A stretch of 9,143 bases of DNA from Bacteroidota bacterium (GTDB taxonomy: Bacteria; Bacteroidota; Bacteroidia; Bacteroidales; GCA-2748055). Within the stretch, counting starts at the first letter, position 1. The number at the start of each line of letters is the position of its first letter. Positions 1 through 7,386 of the stretch are shown piece by piece. A program made the position numbers and the translations under genes. The notes beneath the pieces were generated by a model, which was given only the letters and a program-made list of their open reading frames with translations, ran no database searches and had not been told where the DNA came from. Where the stretch lies: the NCBI GenBank assembly GCA_024244665.1, contig JAAEOI010000032.1, positions 1 to 9,143 of the forward strand, written 5' to 3'.

Positions 1-842
1 GCGTTCTCCCAGACAAGGACTTCCACGTCCTCCACTGCATCCACCGGTCCGTTGTCACTCATAAAGAGCACAATGGTGTTTTCATCCTGTCCCTCGTCGC
101 GAATAACGCTGAGCAGGCGACCAATCTGATCGTCCATCTGGTTGATGGAGCCATAACACTGGGCCAGGTCTTCGGTATATCCTTCTTCCCGGTAGGGATC
201 GGCATAGCTGTCCGGACAATGCCAGGGAAGGTGCGGAATAATGTAGGCCATGAGCATCAACCAGGGCTGATCTCCTGCCTCCTGGATTTTTTTTATCGCT
301 TTATCGGTAATCAATTCACACTTCCAGCCATCGGGCAGTTTATGCTGGTAAGCCTTTGTGGCACCAGTCCCGGAATACCAGTAATCAAAACCCCGGTCGC
401 CGGGATTCATTTCCATCATATTCAATCCGCCGTCCATCTTCCCAAATGCCCAGGTATGGTAAGCGGACGGGGTGAAAAATTTCGGCAGCATGACCTCGTC
501 ACGACGCACCCTGCCGCGAGAACCCACTCCCCAGACGCCGGCATCGAGATGATTGCGCCCTGTAAACAATGAAGAACGTGTGGGTGTACAGGCAGGTCCC
601 ACCAGGAAATGGGGATAGTATGCGGATTCATTGGCAAGCTGATCAAGATTCGGCGTTTTGACGATCTTGTTACCGGTGAAGCCAAAATCGCCGTAGCCCT
701 GGTCATCGGAAATAATGATCAGGACGTTCGGGCGTTTATGCCCGGGATTCTCTCCCGAAGCAAAACTGTTCAAAGTAAAGGTCGCAGCTATAAACACTGC
801 AGCCATGCAGAATATCTTTTTCGTTTTTTCAATTTCAAGCAT
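1..842 (-). CDS. S1-family sulfatase, 3' end cut by window edge
   Basis: Secreted arylsulfatase-type enzyme predicted to hydrolyse sulfate esters, presumably on a polysaccharide. The 280 complete codons visible give a Sec-type leader (residues 1 to about 29, hydrophobic FCMAAVFIAATF, likely cleavage after NSFA), the metal-binding pair D46-D47 in ISDDQGYGD, and the formylglycine site CTPTRSSLFTG with C85, P87 and R89. A second metal site follows as MSDNG (D263, N264). H204 lies in IIPHLPW. The usual GKWHLG sulfate-binding segment reads GKMDGG (K135, D137), so the lysine is kept but the histidine is aspartate. The start is ATG at 842-840. Its A is the last base of the upstream gene's TAA stop (TAATG), so translation is probably coupled to that gene. 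The C-terminal domain lies outside the window. Family assignment is firm; substrate and S1 subfamily are unknown. Confidence 0.93.
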   Translation of the reverse strand, partial: MLEIEKTKKIFCMAAVFIAATFTLNSFASGENPGHKRPNVLIIISDDQGYGDFGFTGNKIVKTPNLDQLANESAYYPHFLVGPACTPTRSSLFTGRNHLDAGVWGVGSRGRVRRDEVMLPKFFTPSAYHTWAFGKMDGGLNMMEMNPGDRGFDYWYSGTGATKAYQHKLPDGWKCELITDKAIKKIQEAGDQPWLMLMAYIIPHLPWHCPDSYADPYREEGYTEDLAQCYGSINQMDDQIGRLLSVIRDEGQDENTIVLFMSDNGPVDAVEDVEVLVWEN

Positions 843-2227
843 TATTCTTGTATTAATTTATAGTCCATTTCCAGGCGCCCGTCGCTTATTACCCATCCAT
901 AACCGGTGGGAATGTTACTTCCTGCCTTGATATTCGGGATCTCCCGGGGCGACTGGTGGGAATACTTCCATCTCTTATATTGCAAGTCCATCTTCTTAAC
1001 AACTTCGGGGAAGCGGGCGGCCAGGTCATTTTCTTCTCTGGGGTCTTCAAGCAGATCAAATAGCTGCCATGCATCCTCTTCGTGCCACCGGTAAAGGCGC
1101 CACTGTTGCCAGCGGACAGCGGAGAGGTGACGATGAGAAGGATCATTTGGGTCGTTGTTCAGCCAGAAGATAAATTCATGGGGATCACCCTGTTTTTCAC
1201 CGGTCAGGTAGGGCAAAAGATCAACCCCTTGTAAATGTTCTGGTGCCGGAACTCCTGCTACTGATGCCAGGGTTGCATAGAAATCAAGTGTACATGACAA
1301 ACCCTCGAAGCGCTTTCCCTGTAGGATCATACCGGGCCAGGACATGATCGTGGGACTGAGGGTCCACCCGATCTGCTGAGTACCTGCCCCCTTCCCTCCC
1401 CTGTAAGGTGAGGATGAACCATGCTCGCCAAGGTTGGGCCCATTATCACTGGAGAAAATAATCAGGGTATTTTCACGCAGCTTTTGATCGTCAAGGAAAG
1501 AAAGCAACTTACCTACCTGATCGTCCATGGAAACGATGCAGCCCCCCAGGTCACGCCGTTTCTCGGAGGCCGTGGTACGGGCAGCCAGGCGCTCGGGCAC
1601 ATTATTACTCGGTGAGTGTACTGCAAGTGGCGACCAGTACAGAAAGAAGGGCTTTTCCTTATTCCTGTCGACAAATTCTATCATCTGGTCCCCATTGGCC
1701 TCAGTAAGCCACGCAGTGTCCCCCTCGATGGTTTTATACTGGAACCTGGTGAAAGCCGGGAGGATTTCAGCCACCTCCATAAAGCCCCGTGCTGAAGGAC
1801 CCTGAATTTTATTGCCAAGGTCCCATTTCCCTATCTGTCCGGTGACATAACCCCTGTCACGAAGAAATTCGGCGAGTGTCGGTTTATCCTCAGGGACAGG
1901 CAGCCCCCTGGACATGCCAAACTTACCAAAGGATTGCCCGTACATGCCCATCATCAGGCTGCTACGGCTGGGGCAGCATGGCGGATTGGTGACATAGAGC
2001 TGAGAGAAGGTTATTCCTTCTTCTGCAAGCCTGTCTATATTTGGTGTCGGGATATCCGTGCAACCGAAGGGACCCGTATCGCCATAGCCAAGGTCATCAA
2101 TAAACAGAAGAATGATGTTAGGAGGGTCGGTTTCGGCCTGTGAATAAATCTGATTGCTTAAGGTTAACAAAGCCAGGATAAGAATTGCATATGCTTTCAT
2201 CCTTTTCATTGGTTTTTTTGATTTCAT
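842..2227 (-). CDS. S1-family sulfatase, secreted
   Basis: Complete 461-aa sulfatase, normal length for the family, predicted to remove sulfate esters outside the cytoplasm. It has a Sec-type leader (hydrophobic AYAILILALLTL, likely cleavage after IYSQ at about residue 30) and the metal pair D44-D45 in FIDDLGYGD. The formylglycine site CCPSRSS has C84 as the modified cysteine, P86 and R88. H204 lies in AVHSP, D261-N262 in SSDNG, and K279 in YRGGKGAG. The C-terminal subdomain contains WQLFDLLEDPREENDLA (about 387-403), the usual late sulfatase landmark. The segment normally written GKWHLG is GKWDLG (K134, D136). Two in-frame starts sit inside a small duplication: ATG at 2227 and ATG at 2209. 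The second gives the more typical leader (MKRMKAYAIL). The gene lies 32 nt after the double sulfatase and overlaps the next gene by one base. Substrate unknown. Confidence 0.95.
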   Translation of the reverse strand: MKSKKPMKRMKAYAILILALLTLSNQIYSQAETDPPNIILLFIDDLGYGDTGPFGCTDIPTPNIDRLAEEGITFSQLYVTNPPCCPSRSSLMMGMYGQSFGKFGMSRGLPVPEDKPTLAEFLRDRGYVTGQIGKWDLGNKIQGPSARGFMEVAEILPAFTRFQYKTIEGDTAWLTEANGDQMIEFVDRNKEKPFFLYWSPLAVHSPSNNVPERLAARTTASEKRRDLGGCIVSMDDQVGKLLSFLDDQKLRENTLIIFSSDNGPNLGEHGSSSPYRGGKGAGTQQIGWTLSPTIMSWPGMILQGKRFEGLSCTLDFYATLASVAGVPAPEHLQGVDLLPYLTGEKQGDPHEFIFWLNNDPNDPSHRHLSAVRWQQWRLYRWHEEDAWQLFDLLEDPREENDLAARFPEVVKKMDLQYKRWKYSHQSPREIPNIKAGSNIPTGYGWVISDGRLEMDYKLIQE

Positions 2228-2259
2228 TGGTTTTTTGTCTTTGTCTTTATTGGCTATTC

Positions 2260-5200
2260 CTATACACTGGATAATTGATTTAAAACAAGCAGCTTCTGCA
2301 TACCTACAAACGATGCAGTCTCAATACGTATAAAGTAGGTGCCGCTGCTCATACCGGCCGTGCTGCCTGAATATTCCCGGATTCCTGGCATCTGCGTGTT
2401 AACGTGGTCTGAGGAAAGAAGCCTGCCCTTTGCATCAAGGATCTGGATTTTGAGTGCTCCGGGATCGTCCGAATGGAAGCGAAGGGTAAATGCCCCCCTG
2501 GCCGGATTGGGAAAAAGCTCTACCGGTTGGGGCACAGGGTTACGCTCAAAGCCAAGGATGGGTTCCATATACTCCATCACCTCATGCTGCCGTGACTGGT
2601 TTTCCTTCACCCAACCGGTCAGGGCATTGTGCATCTCCAATTGCATCTCATGGTAGTCCGTGTTCCCGGCCTGGTTGTTTTTCTCCAGGGGGTCCGCCTC
2701 AAGATCATACAGGTGCGGAGCCAGCCCTTCGCGGTAGCTCCACCAGTATTTCCATCTTTCGGTACGTATCATATATTGGGTATTCGGATTTTCCGGTGTA
2801 GGATAGTCCCGCATTCCGATCACATGATCCCGCCAGCTAGCCTCATCACCTTCAATAAGCGGCCGCAGGCTGCTGCCATCAATGCCCTCCGGAATCAGCT
2901 CAGCATGGCCCGCATAATCCAATATGGTCGGCATCAGGTCCATGGGTGTGACCAGTTCATCCAACACAGTCCCCCCCTGGATCTTGCCCTTGCAGCTCAC
3001 GATAAGGGGAACCCGGATCAGCGGTTCAAAAAAGGCAGTGAGATTCTTACCCACTGCTGCGTGGGAGCCTGCCATGTCGCCATGGTCGGAAGTAAAAACA
3101 ATCAGGGTACGCTCCCTCAGGCCCAGCTCATCCAGATGGTCCAGTACCTCCCCGACCATATCATCGATCATGGTAATCTGCGCATAGTAGGTACGCAGGA
3201 ACTCCTTTCTCCCCTTCTCCCCAATTTCTTTCCCCCCGGCCACACTGGCTACCGGTGCGAGTGCATCGCTAAATACCACCTCCTGGTTGTCGGGAAGCTC
3301 CAGGGAATCCGTATCATACATCCCGTAGTAGGGTTCCGGAGCATTCCAGGGCTCGTGCGGGGGATGGTAGCTCAGGGTGAACATCCAGGGTTGGTCCCGG
3401 TAAAGGTTCATTGCTTCCATCAGCTCCTCTCCAAAGGTAAATTCGCGAGTGTACATGGCCGGTACTGGTGACAGGCCAATATCCGAAACATAGGAGGATT
3501 CGGCCTTGGCGATGACCGGGATGCGACTAACGTTCTCCTTACTGTTCCAGCTGTTCCAGCTGGGAAAACCGCTGTTGAAGGCGGCCTCATTCAGGCTGGC
3601 CAGGGCAGCATCCCGTTTGCCTGATATTTGAAAGGGCCAGGACTCGTAGCAGGCAAAATCCGTATTGCAGTGCCAGGGTTCGGTGAGGTAATCTTTGGGC
3701 CGGGTATTGGTATTGCATACATGGAGCTTCCCCCAGTGAAGCGTATTGTGCCCCTGCTCATATAGAATCTCCTCGGTGATGGGGAACACCCCATCGTCCA
3801 GTCCCGGAAGGCCAGCGTTCATATCCACGTTGTTCCAGATCCCATGCCTGTGGGTGGACAATCCGGTAAAGACCGATGCCCTCGTGGGGGAACAATAGGG
3901 TGTGGGTGTAATGCAATGGGTAAAAAAGGCCCCGTCCCGGGCCAGGCGATCCAGGTTTGGAGTGCTGACCTGTTTATTTCCCGCTGCACCCAGGGCAGAC
4001 AAGGTATGCTGATCGGTCATGATCAGCAACACGTTCGTGTAGTCCTCAGGATAGTCGACCGGATAGTAAACGGGAATATCCCTTTTCCTGATCTGCGTAT
4101 TGACCCTTTCCATATAATCCCTGCCCTTGGGGTGCGTGATTTCTTTTAGAGGCAATCGTTCATCTTCCTTCTCGTTAAGGACCATTCTCAGATCCTTAAG
4201 AATCGATTGGTATTCCACATCATAGGCCAGGTTATGCTGCTCATTGGGATCCTCCTGGAGATCAAATAGCTGCTCCACTCCAATGGAGTGTGTTTTATAG
4301 GAGGGCGGAACACCCAGAACAGTGTCTCCCTCTATGTACTCCCGGATATACTTAAAGCGCTTGCCCCGGACTATATTCATATAAACCATGGCTTCCGCAT
4401 AAAGATATTCCCTCCAGTCTTCCACCGGATCTCCGTCTGTCTGACCAGCCTCCACCAACGGACGCAGACTTCTTCCATGAGGAATCTCCGGGCTTTCTAT
4501 CCCGGCATAATCACAGACAGTCCGTGCAAAATCTATACCCGACACCAGGTGTTGCTCATCTATTGCATTTTTAGGAACCTGCAGGGATTCACCCAGTGTG
4601 GAAATAATCAAAGGTACTTTGAGCGACTCCTCGTAAGGAACCCCTTTCCCTAAGTACTGGTGTCGTCCCATGCCCTCCCCATGGTCAGAGGTAAATATCA
4701 CCAGGGTATTGTCCCGCCAGGGGGAGCGCTCGAGTTCCTGGAGCAGCAGGTCAATTTCCAGGTCAACCATCTCAATAAAACGCAGGTAGTTATCCATGTG
4801 CAATTGCCACATATCCAGGTCAAATGGCGTTTTGCCACCTCTTTTATTTAACCTTAACACAGCAGGCTCACGGCTGTCGTAACCATGGGCTGCGGCATAT
4901 GCTTCAGGATCTTCAGGCTCAAATTCACCAGCTTCCATAAGCCATGCACGGGCAGACTCATCTTCCTTATCTATTCTTGATTTATCAATGAGGGGGGTAA
5001 TGCAAATATCGTGGGGGTTCAGATAACCAACCGATAGAAAAAAGGGTTCTGGATCCTCATAAGACCTTAAAAATGATCTGGCACTGGATGTGACTTCCTG
5101 GTCTGTGATCTCCCCCCACCAGCTGCCTCCGTGCAATACCGTAAAAAGATCCCGGACTCCCTTGCCGGTCACATGCCACTTTCCCGCATAAAAAGTTTTA

Positions 5201-5571
5201 TACCCCCCATCCTGCAGTACCAGGGACAGATCGGGTGTATCGGCATGGGCAGGAGTACTGTTCACAACCACCCCGTTTTCTGAAGGCCACATGCCTGTCC
5301 ACCAGCTTGAACGGCCCGGACAACAAACAGGATCGGTTGAGAAAGACTCCTGAAAGGAAATACCGTTCTCGGCCAGTTTATCGATGCCGGGTGTATGGAT
5401 GTTTTCGGCACCTGATGCACTTAGCAGGTCCAGGTGACTCAATTGGTCAACATGTATAAAAATGATATTCGGAGTTTCACCCGAAAGCGAACTTCCAAAA
5501 GTTGCAGCGTTGAATTGAATGAACAACAACACTACAAATGCCCTGCTAAGAATATTTTGCCTTTTCATCAT
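2260..5571 (-). CDS. Tandem two-domain sulfatase with T9SS sorting tail
   Basis: A single chain of about 1103 aa, roughly twice the usual sulfatase length, containing two complete S1-type domains. Numbering is from ATG 5571; an in-frame TTG at 5577 and an ATG at 5568 are alternatives. A Sec-type leader (RAFVVLLFIQFNAATFG) covers about residues 1-28. Domain 1 (about 34-470) has D42-Q43, formylglycine site CCPGR (C83-R87), AGKWH (K131, H133), NPHD (H187), SDHGEG (D296, H297) and K318. A linker of about 40 residues without a second leader follows. Domain 2 (about 512-990) has TDQH (D520, Q521), CSPTR (C560-R564), GKLH (K615, H617), PPHEPW (H739), SDHGD (D829, H830) and K842. The last 90 residues (from about 1014) form a T9SS type A sorting domain: ELFPNPARGAFTLRF, LKIQILDAKGRLL, SSGTYFIRIE and a basic/hydrophobic end. 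Both active sites look intact, so this is predicted to be an exported bifunctional sulfatase. The two domains are divergent, which suggests different sulfate positions; that is inference. Confidence 0.95.
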   Translation of the reverse strand: MMKRQNILSRAFVVLLFIQFNAATFGSSLSGETPNIIFIHVDQLSHLDLLSASGAENIHTPGIDKLAENGISFQESFSTDPVCCPGRSSWWTGMWPSENGVVVNSTPAHADTPDLSLVLQDGGYKTFYAGKWHVTGKGVRDLFTVLHGGSWWGEITDQEVTSSARSFLRSYEDPEPFFLSVGYLNPHDICITPLIDKSRIDKEDESARAWLMEAGEFEPEDPEAYAAAHGYDSREPAVLRLNKRGGKTPFDLDMWQLHMDNYLRFIEMVDLEIDLLLQELERSPWRDNTLVIFTSDHGEGMGRHQYLGKGVPYEESLKVPLIISTLGESLQVPKNAIDEQHLVSGIDFARTVCDYAGIESPEIPHGRSLRPLVEAGQTDGDPVEDWREYLYAEAMVYMNIVRGKRFKYIREYIEGDTVLGVPPSYKTHSIGVEQLFDLQEDPNEQHNLAYDVEYQSILKDLRMVLNEKEDERLPLKEITHPKGRDYMERVNTQIRKRDIPVYYPVDYPEDYTNVLLIMTDQHTLSALGAAGNKQVSTPNLDRLARDGAFFTHCITPTPYCSPTRASVFTGLSTHRHGIWNNVDMNAGLPGLDDGVFPITEEILYEQGHNTLHWGKLHVCNTNTRPKDYLTEPWHCNTDFACYESWPFQISGKRDAALASLNEAAFNSGFPSWNSWNSKENVSRIPVIAKAESSYVSDIGLSPVPAMYTREFTFGEELMEAMNLYRDQPWMFTLSYHPPHEPWNAPEPYYGMYDTDSLELPDNQEVVFSDALAPVASVAGGKEIGEKGRKEFLRTYYAQITMIDDMVGEVLDHLDELGLRERTLIVFTSDHGDMAGSHAAVGKNLTAFFEPLIRVPLIVSCKGKIQGGTVLDELVTPMDLMPTILDYAGHAELIPEGIDGSSLRPLIEGDEASWRDHVIGMRDYPTPENPNTQYMIRTERWKYWWSYREGLAPHLYDLEADPLEKNNQAGNTDYHEMQLEMHNALTGWVKENQSRQHEVMEYMEPILGFERNPVPQPVELFPNPARGAFTLRFHSDDPGALKIQILDAKGRLLSSDHVNTQMPGIREYSGSTAGMSSGTYFIRIETASFVGMQKLLVLNQLSSV

Positions 5572-5598
5572 TATCAATTTTTCTACACATGAATCCTG

Positions 5599-6327
5599 CT
5601 AGCTTTCCTCTTGTTCGCTAAGTAAGCATTCTATCCCTTTCCCATGTGCCCAGGCATAAAGGATAATGGTATTCTCACTCCATTGAGATCTTTCCACTTC
5701 CTGAAGCAATAGTTCGATTTCCAGGTCGATCCTTTCCACCGACCGCAGGTAATCTTCCTCATTCGGGAGGTGACTTTCCTCATTCGGGAGGTGACTTTCC
5801 TCATTCGGGAGGTGACTTTCCCCATTCGGGAGGTGACTTTCCTCATTCAGGAGGTGACTTTCCTCATTCGGGAGGTGACTTTCCCCCGGCTTAAAATATG
5901 CTACGGATAAAAAGAAAGGATCCGGTTCTTTATAGTTCCGTAAAAAGGATCTTGCACCTGACGTAACGTCCTGATCATTCAGCTCACCGCACCATCCTCC
6001 CTCGTGCAAAACTGTAAAATATTCCCTGGCACTTTTTCCCGGCATATCCCAGTTGCCCACATGAAAAGCCCTGTATGCAGGGTTTTCAGGATGATAGGAA
6101 AGCGATTTTTTAACGCTGTTCCCATTTTCCATAAGCCTCTTTAGCCCCGGAATATTCAATTTTTCGCCCGGGTACAAATCTGCATTGCTAAGATGACTTA
6201 ATGGCTCAAGATCTATAAAGAGTATGTTTGGCTGGATCTTGGCCTGGACACTCCCAAATAATGACACCCGGGATTGCAACAACAGGATTGCAGCACCTCC
6301 CGATATTAAAAATTCCCGTCGTTTCAT
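5599..6327 (-). CDS. Degenerate sulfatase-like protein, catalytically dead
   Basis: 242-aa open frame clearly related to domain 1 of the downstream double sulfatase: residues 97-147 match it at 33 of 51 positions by hand alignment, and the DYLR..DLEI.LLLQE.ERS..ENT segment (192-220) matches too. Every sulfatase catalytic element is missing. The metal-site VDQ reads DLEP (39-42). About 46 residues including the CxPxR formylglycine site are deleted between YHP and AYR. AGKWH reads VGNWD (90-94). SDHGEG reads AWAHGKG. The C-terminal subdomain is absent, since the chain ends just after this point. About 70 residues of the middle of the domain are replaced by six heptapeptides (149-190). The leader MKRREFLISGGAAILLL looks like a Tat signal (RREFL). 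The start overlaps the preceding stop as ATGA. It is either a decaying gene or a pseudoenzyme with a binding or regulatory role; activity as a sulfatase is very unlikely. Confidence 0.8.
   Translation of the reverse strand: MKRREFLISGGAAILLLQSRVSLFGSVQAKIQPNILFIDLEPLSHLSNADLYPGEKLNIPGLKRLMENGNSVKKSLSYHPENPAYRAFHVGNWDMPGKSAREYFTVLHEGGWCGELNDQDVTSGARSFLRNYKEPDPFFLSVAYFKPGESHLPNEESHLLNEESHLPNGESHLPNEESHLPNEESHLPNEEDYLRSVERIDLEIELLLQEVERSQWSENTIILYAWAHGKGIECLLSEQEES
5760..5885 (-). repeat. 21-bp in-frame tandem array (6 units)
   Basis: Six back-to-back 21-bp units starting at 5760, 5781, 5802, 5823, 5844 and 5865. Three units are exact copies and three differ by one base (5802, 5844 and the last base of the 5865 unit). 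On the minus strand they encode ESHLPNE repeated, with variants ESHLLNE and ESHLPNG. The period is a multiple of three, so copy number can change without breaking the host frame. The array sits inside the degenerate sulfatase-like gene, where a normal domain 1 carries part of its catalytic core. Confidence 0.97.
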
Positions 6328-7175
6328 ATGCTCATGTTTTCAATGATAGTCTTAAGTTTTGGAGCCGGATTATATACCAGGGCATATAATGAATAATTCG
6401 CAATCAACAGCCGGCCATGCTCATCAGTCCAGTAATAACCGGGGGTAATGCCATATCCCCTTTGACCAAATCCCTTCATAGCCACCTCCTGCATTCCGAA
6501 ACGGGCCTCAAAATTCTCCATAAACTGTATATGGTGCCTATAGGAGTATCGTTCGAGTTGCTGGAAATAGGCAAATTCAAGATCAGTATCCGTACCCAGT
6601 GTATGGCAGCCTGCCAGAATGGACCAATCGGTGACCAGGGGGAGGAGCGGATCAAGCTCTTTATAAGTGTACCACTCCCCTTTGGCATCCTGCTTTTCTA
6701 TCTCCGTCCCTGTGTATCTGCCTGATTCTTCAAAGTGCTGAAAGGGTTCAGCTTTGACATCCTTGACATTATGAAGGGTTTTGACTATTTTCCATTCATA
6801 ACCTTCCGAAAGCGGGAAAAGGGTCTCATCCCTGCACTTCAGCAGGGTGGTCGTATGCTGTCGCTCCGTATTGAAATTCTGATTCAGCTGCCTGAGGGAC
6901 TCTACAACGATTTCAACAGCTCCATCCTTCCGGCTAACATCAAGGAGCAAATACCCATAGTAGACTTTATTGTCCACCGTGAAATCCTGATTGCCCGTGT
7001 ACACCAGATCATAGGAATTCCGAAAACTACCCTCCGGCAAAAATGTTTCATAGGGCAAGGTGCTCTGTTCTGCCGAAAATCCTTCGGGAAACACCTTTTC
7101 AATCATCGTCTTTGTACTTCCGAACGACCAATGCAAATTGTCCCCTTCTACGCTTGTATCTTTTCTGTGTCTCAT
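6324..7175 (-). CDS. Unrecognised 283-aa protein
   Basis: I do not recognise this family. The product is 283 aa, mixed hydrophilic, rich in aromatic residues (WSFGSTKTM, YYGYLLLDV, YSYRHHIQF, GYYWTDEHG), with no membrane segment and no visible leader, and alternating strand-like stretches that suggest a largely beta fold. It shows no sulfatase motif. The start ATG at 7175-7173 is the only sensible one: upstream in frame there is no other ATG before a TAA inside the 14-bp repeat array. Its TGA stop overlaps the ATG of the degenerate sulfatase-like gene (ATGA), so the two are probably translated as a coupled pair. Because the array begins 13 bases upstream and every neighbour has a signal peptide, an N-terminal leader may have been lost; that is inference. 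An uncharacterised carbohydrate-related or accessory protein is possible. Confidence 0.75.
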   Translation of the reverse strand: MRHRKDTSVEGDNLHWSFGSTKTMIEKVFPEGFSAEQSTLPYETFLPEGSFRNSYDLVYTGNQDFTVDNKVYYGYLLLDVSRKDGAVEIVVESLRQLNQNFNTERQHTTTLLKCRDETLFPLSEGYEWKIVKTLHNVKDVKAEPFQHFEESGRYTGTEIEKQDAKGEWYTYKELDPLLPLVTDWSILAGCHTLGTDTDLEFAYFQQLERYSYRHHIQFMENFEARFGMQEVAMKGFGQRGYGITPGYYWTDEHGRLLIANYSLYALVYNPAPKLKTIIENMSI

Positions 7176-7188
7176 GCTGAACGCTATT

Positions 7189-7384
7189 GCTGATACTGTT
7201 TTACTGATGCTATTTTACTGATGCTGTTTTACTGATGCTATTTTACTGATGCTGTTTTACTGATACTGTTTTACTGATGCTGTTTTACTGATGCTGTTTT
7301 ACTGATACTGTTTTACTGATGCTGTTTTACTGATGCTATTTTACTGATACTTTTTTACTGATGCTATTTCACTGATGCTATTTC
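7189..7384. repeat. 14-bp tandem array (14 units)
   Basis: Fourteen consecutive 14-bp units of ACTGATGCTGTTTT type (plus-strand reading). Variants are limited to the GCTG/GCTA/ACTG core and the last bases. Two higher-order duplications are exact: 7203-7230 equals 7231-7258 (28 bp), and 7245-7286 equals 7287-7328 (42 bp). The period is not a multiple of three, and each unit carries TGA on the plus strand and TAA on the minus strand at most unit joints, so all frames are closed and it is non-coding. It fills nearly the whole 211-nt gap between the CSQSR sulfatase stop and the start of the unrecognised 283-aa gene. No clear hairpin is visible in a unit. Confidence 0.97.
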
Positions 7385-7386
7385 AC

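Noticed and set aside
219..863. Several plus-strand open frames of 84-117 codons at the window start
   Set aside because: They are antisense to the partial sulfatase, whose reading frame carries the CTPTR site, leader and metal motifs without interruption.
2629..3471. Long plus-strand open frame of 280 codons opposite the double sulfatase
   Set aside because: It lies entirely antisense to a chain with strong sulfatase motifs, and its own translation shows no recognisable domain; it is a shadow of the biased codon use of the minus-strand gene.
2260..5571. Missed stop codon between two separate sulfatase genes
   Set aside because: The linker of about 40 residues is continuous, and the second domain has no leader or plausible start region, while only the chain end carries the sorting tail.
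5599..6327. Assembly error or frameshift explaining the short sulfatase-like gene
   Set aside because: The other frames around the deletion and after the stop do not restore the missing CxPxR segment or C-terminal domain, and substitutions at catalytic sites lie inside well-aligned blocks.
7189..7384. CRISPR array
   Set aside because: The 14-bp units are directly contiguous with no spacers, and no cas gene is present.
7189..7384. Iterons of a replication origin
   Set aside because: There is no initiator gene or DnaA-box cluster nearby, and the array lies between co-directional operon genes.
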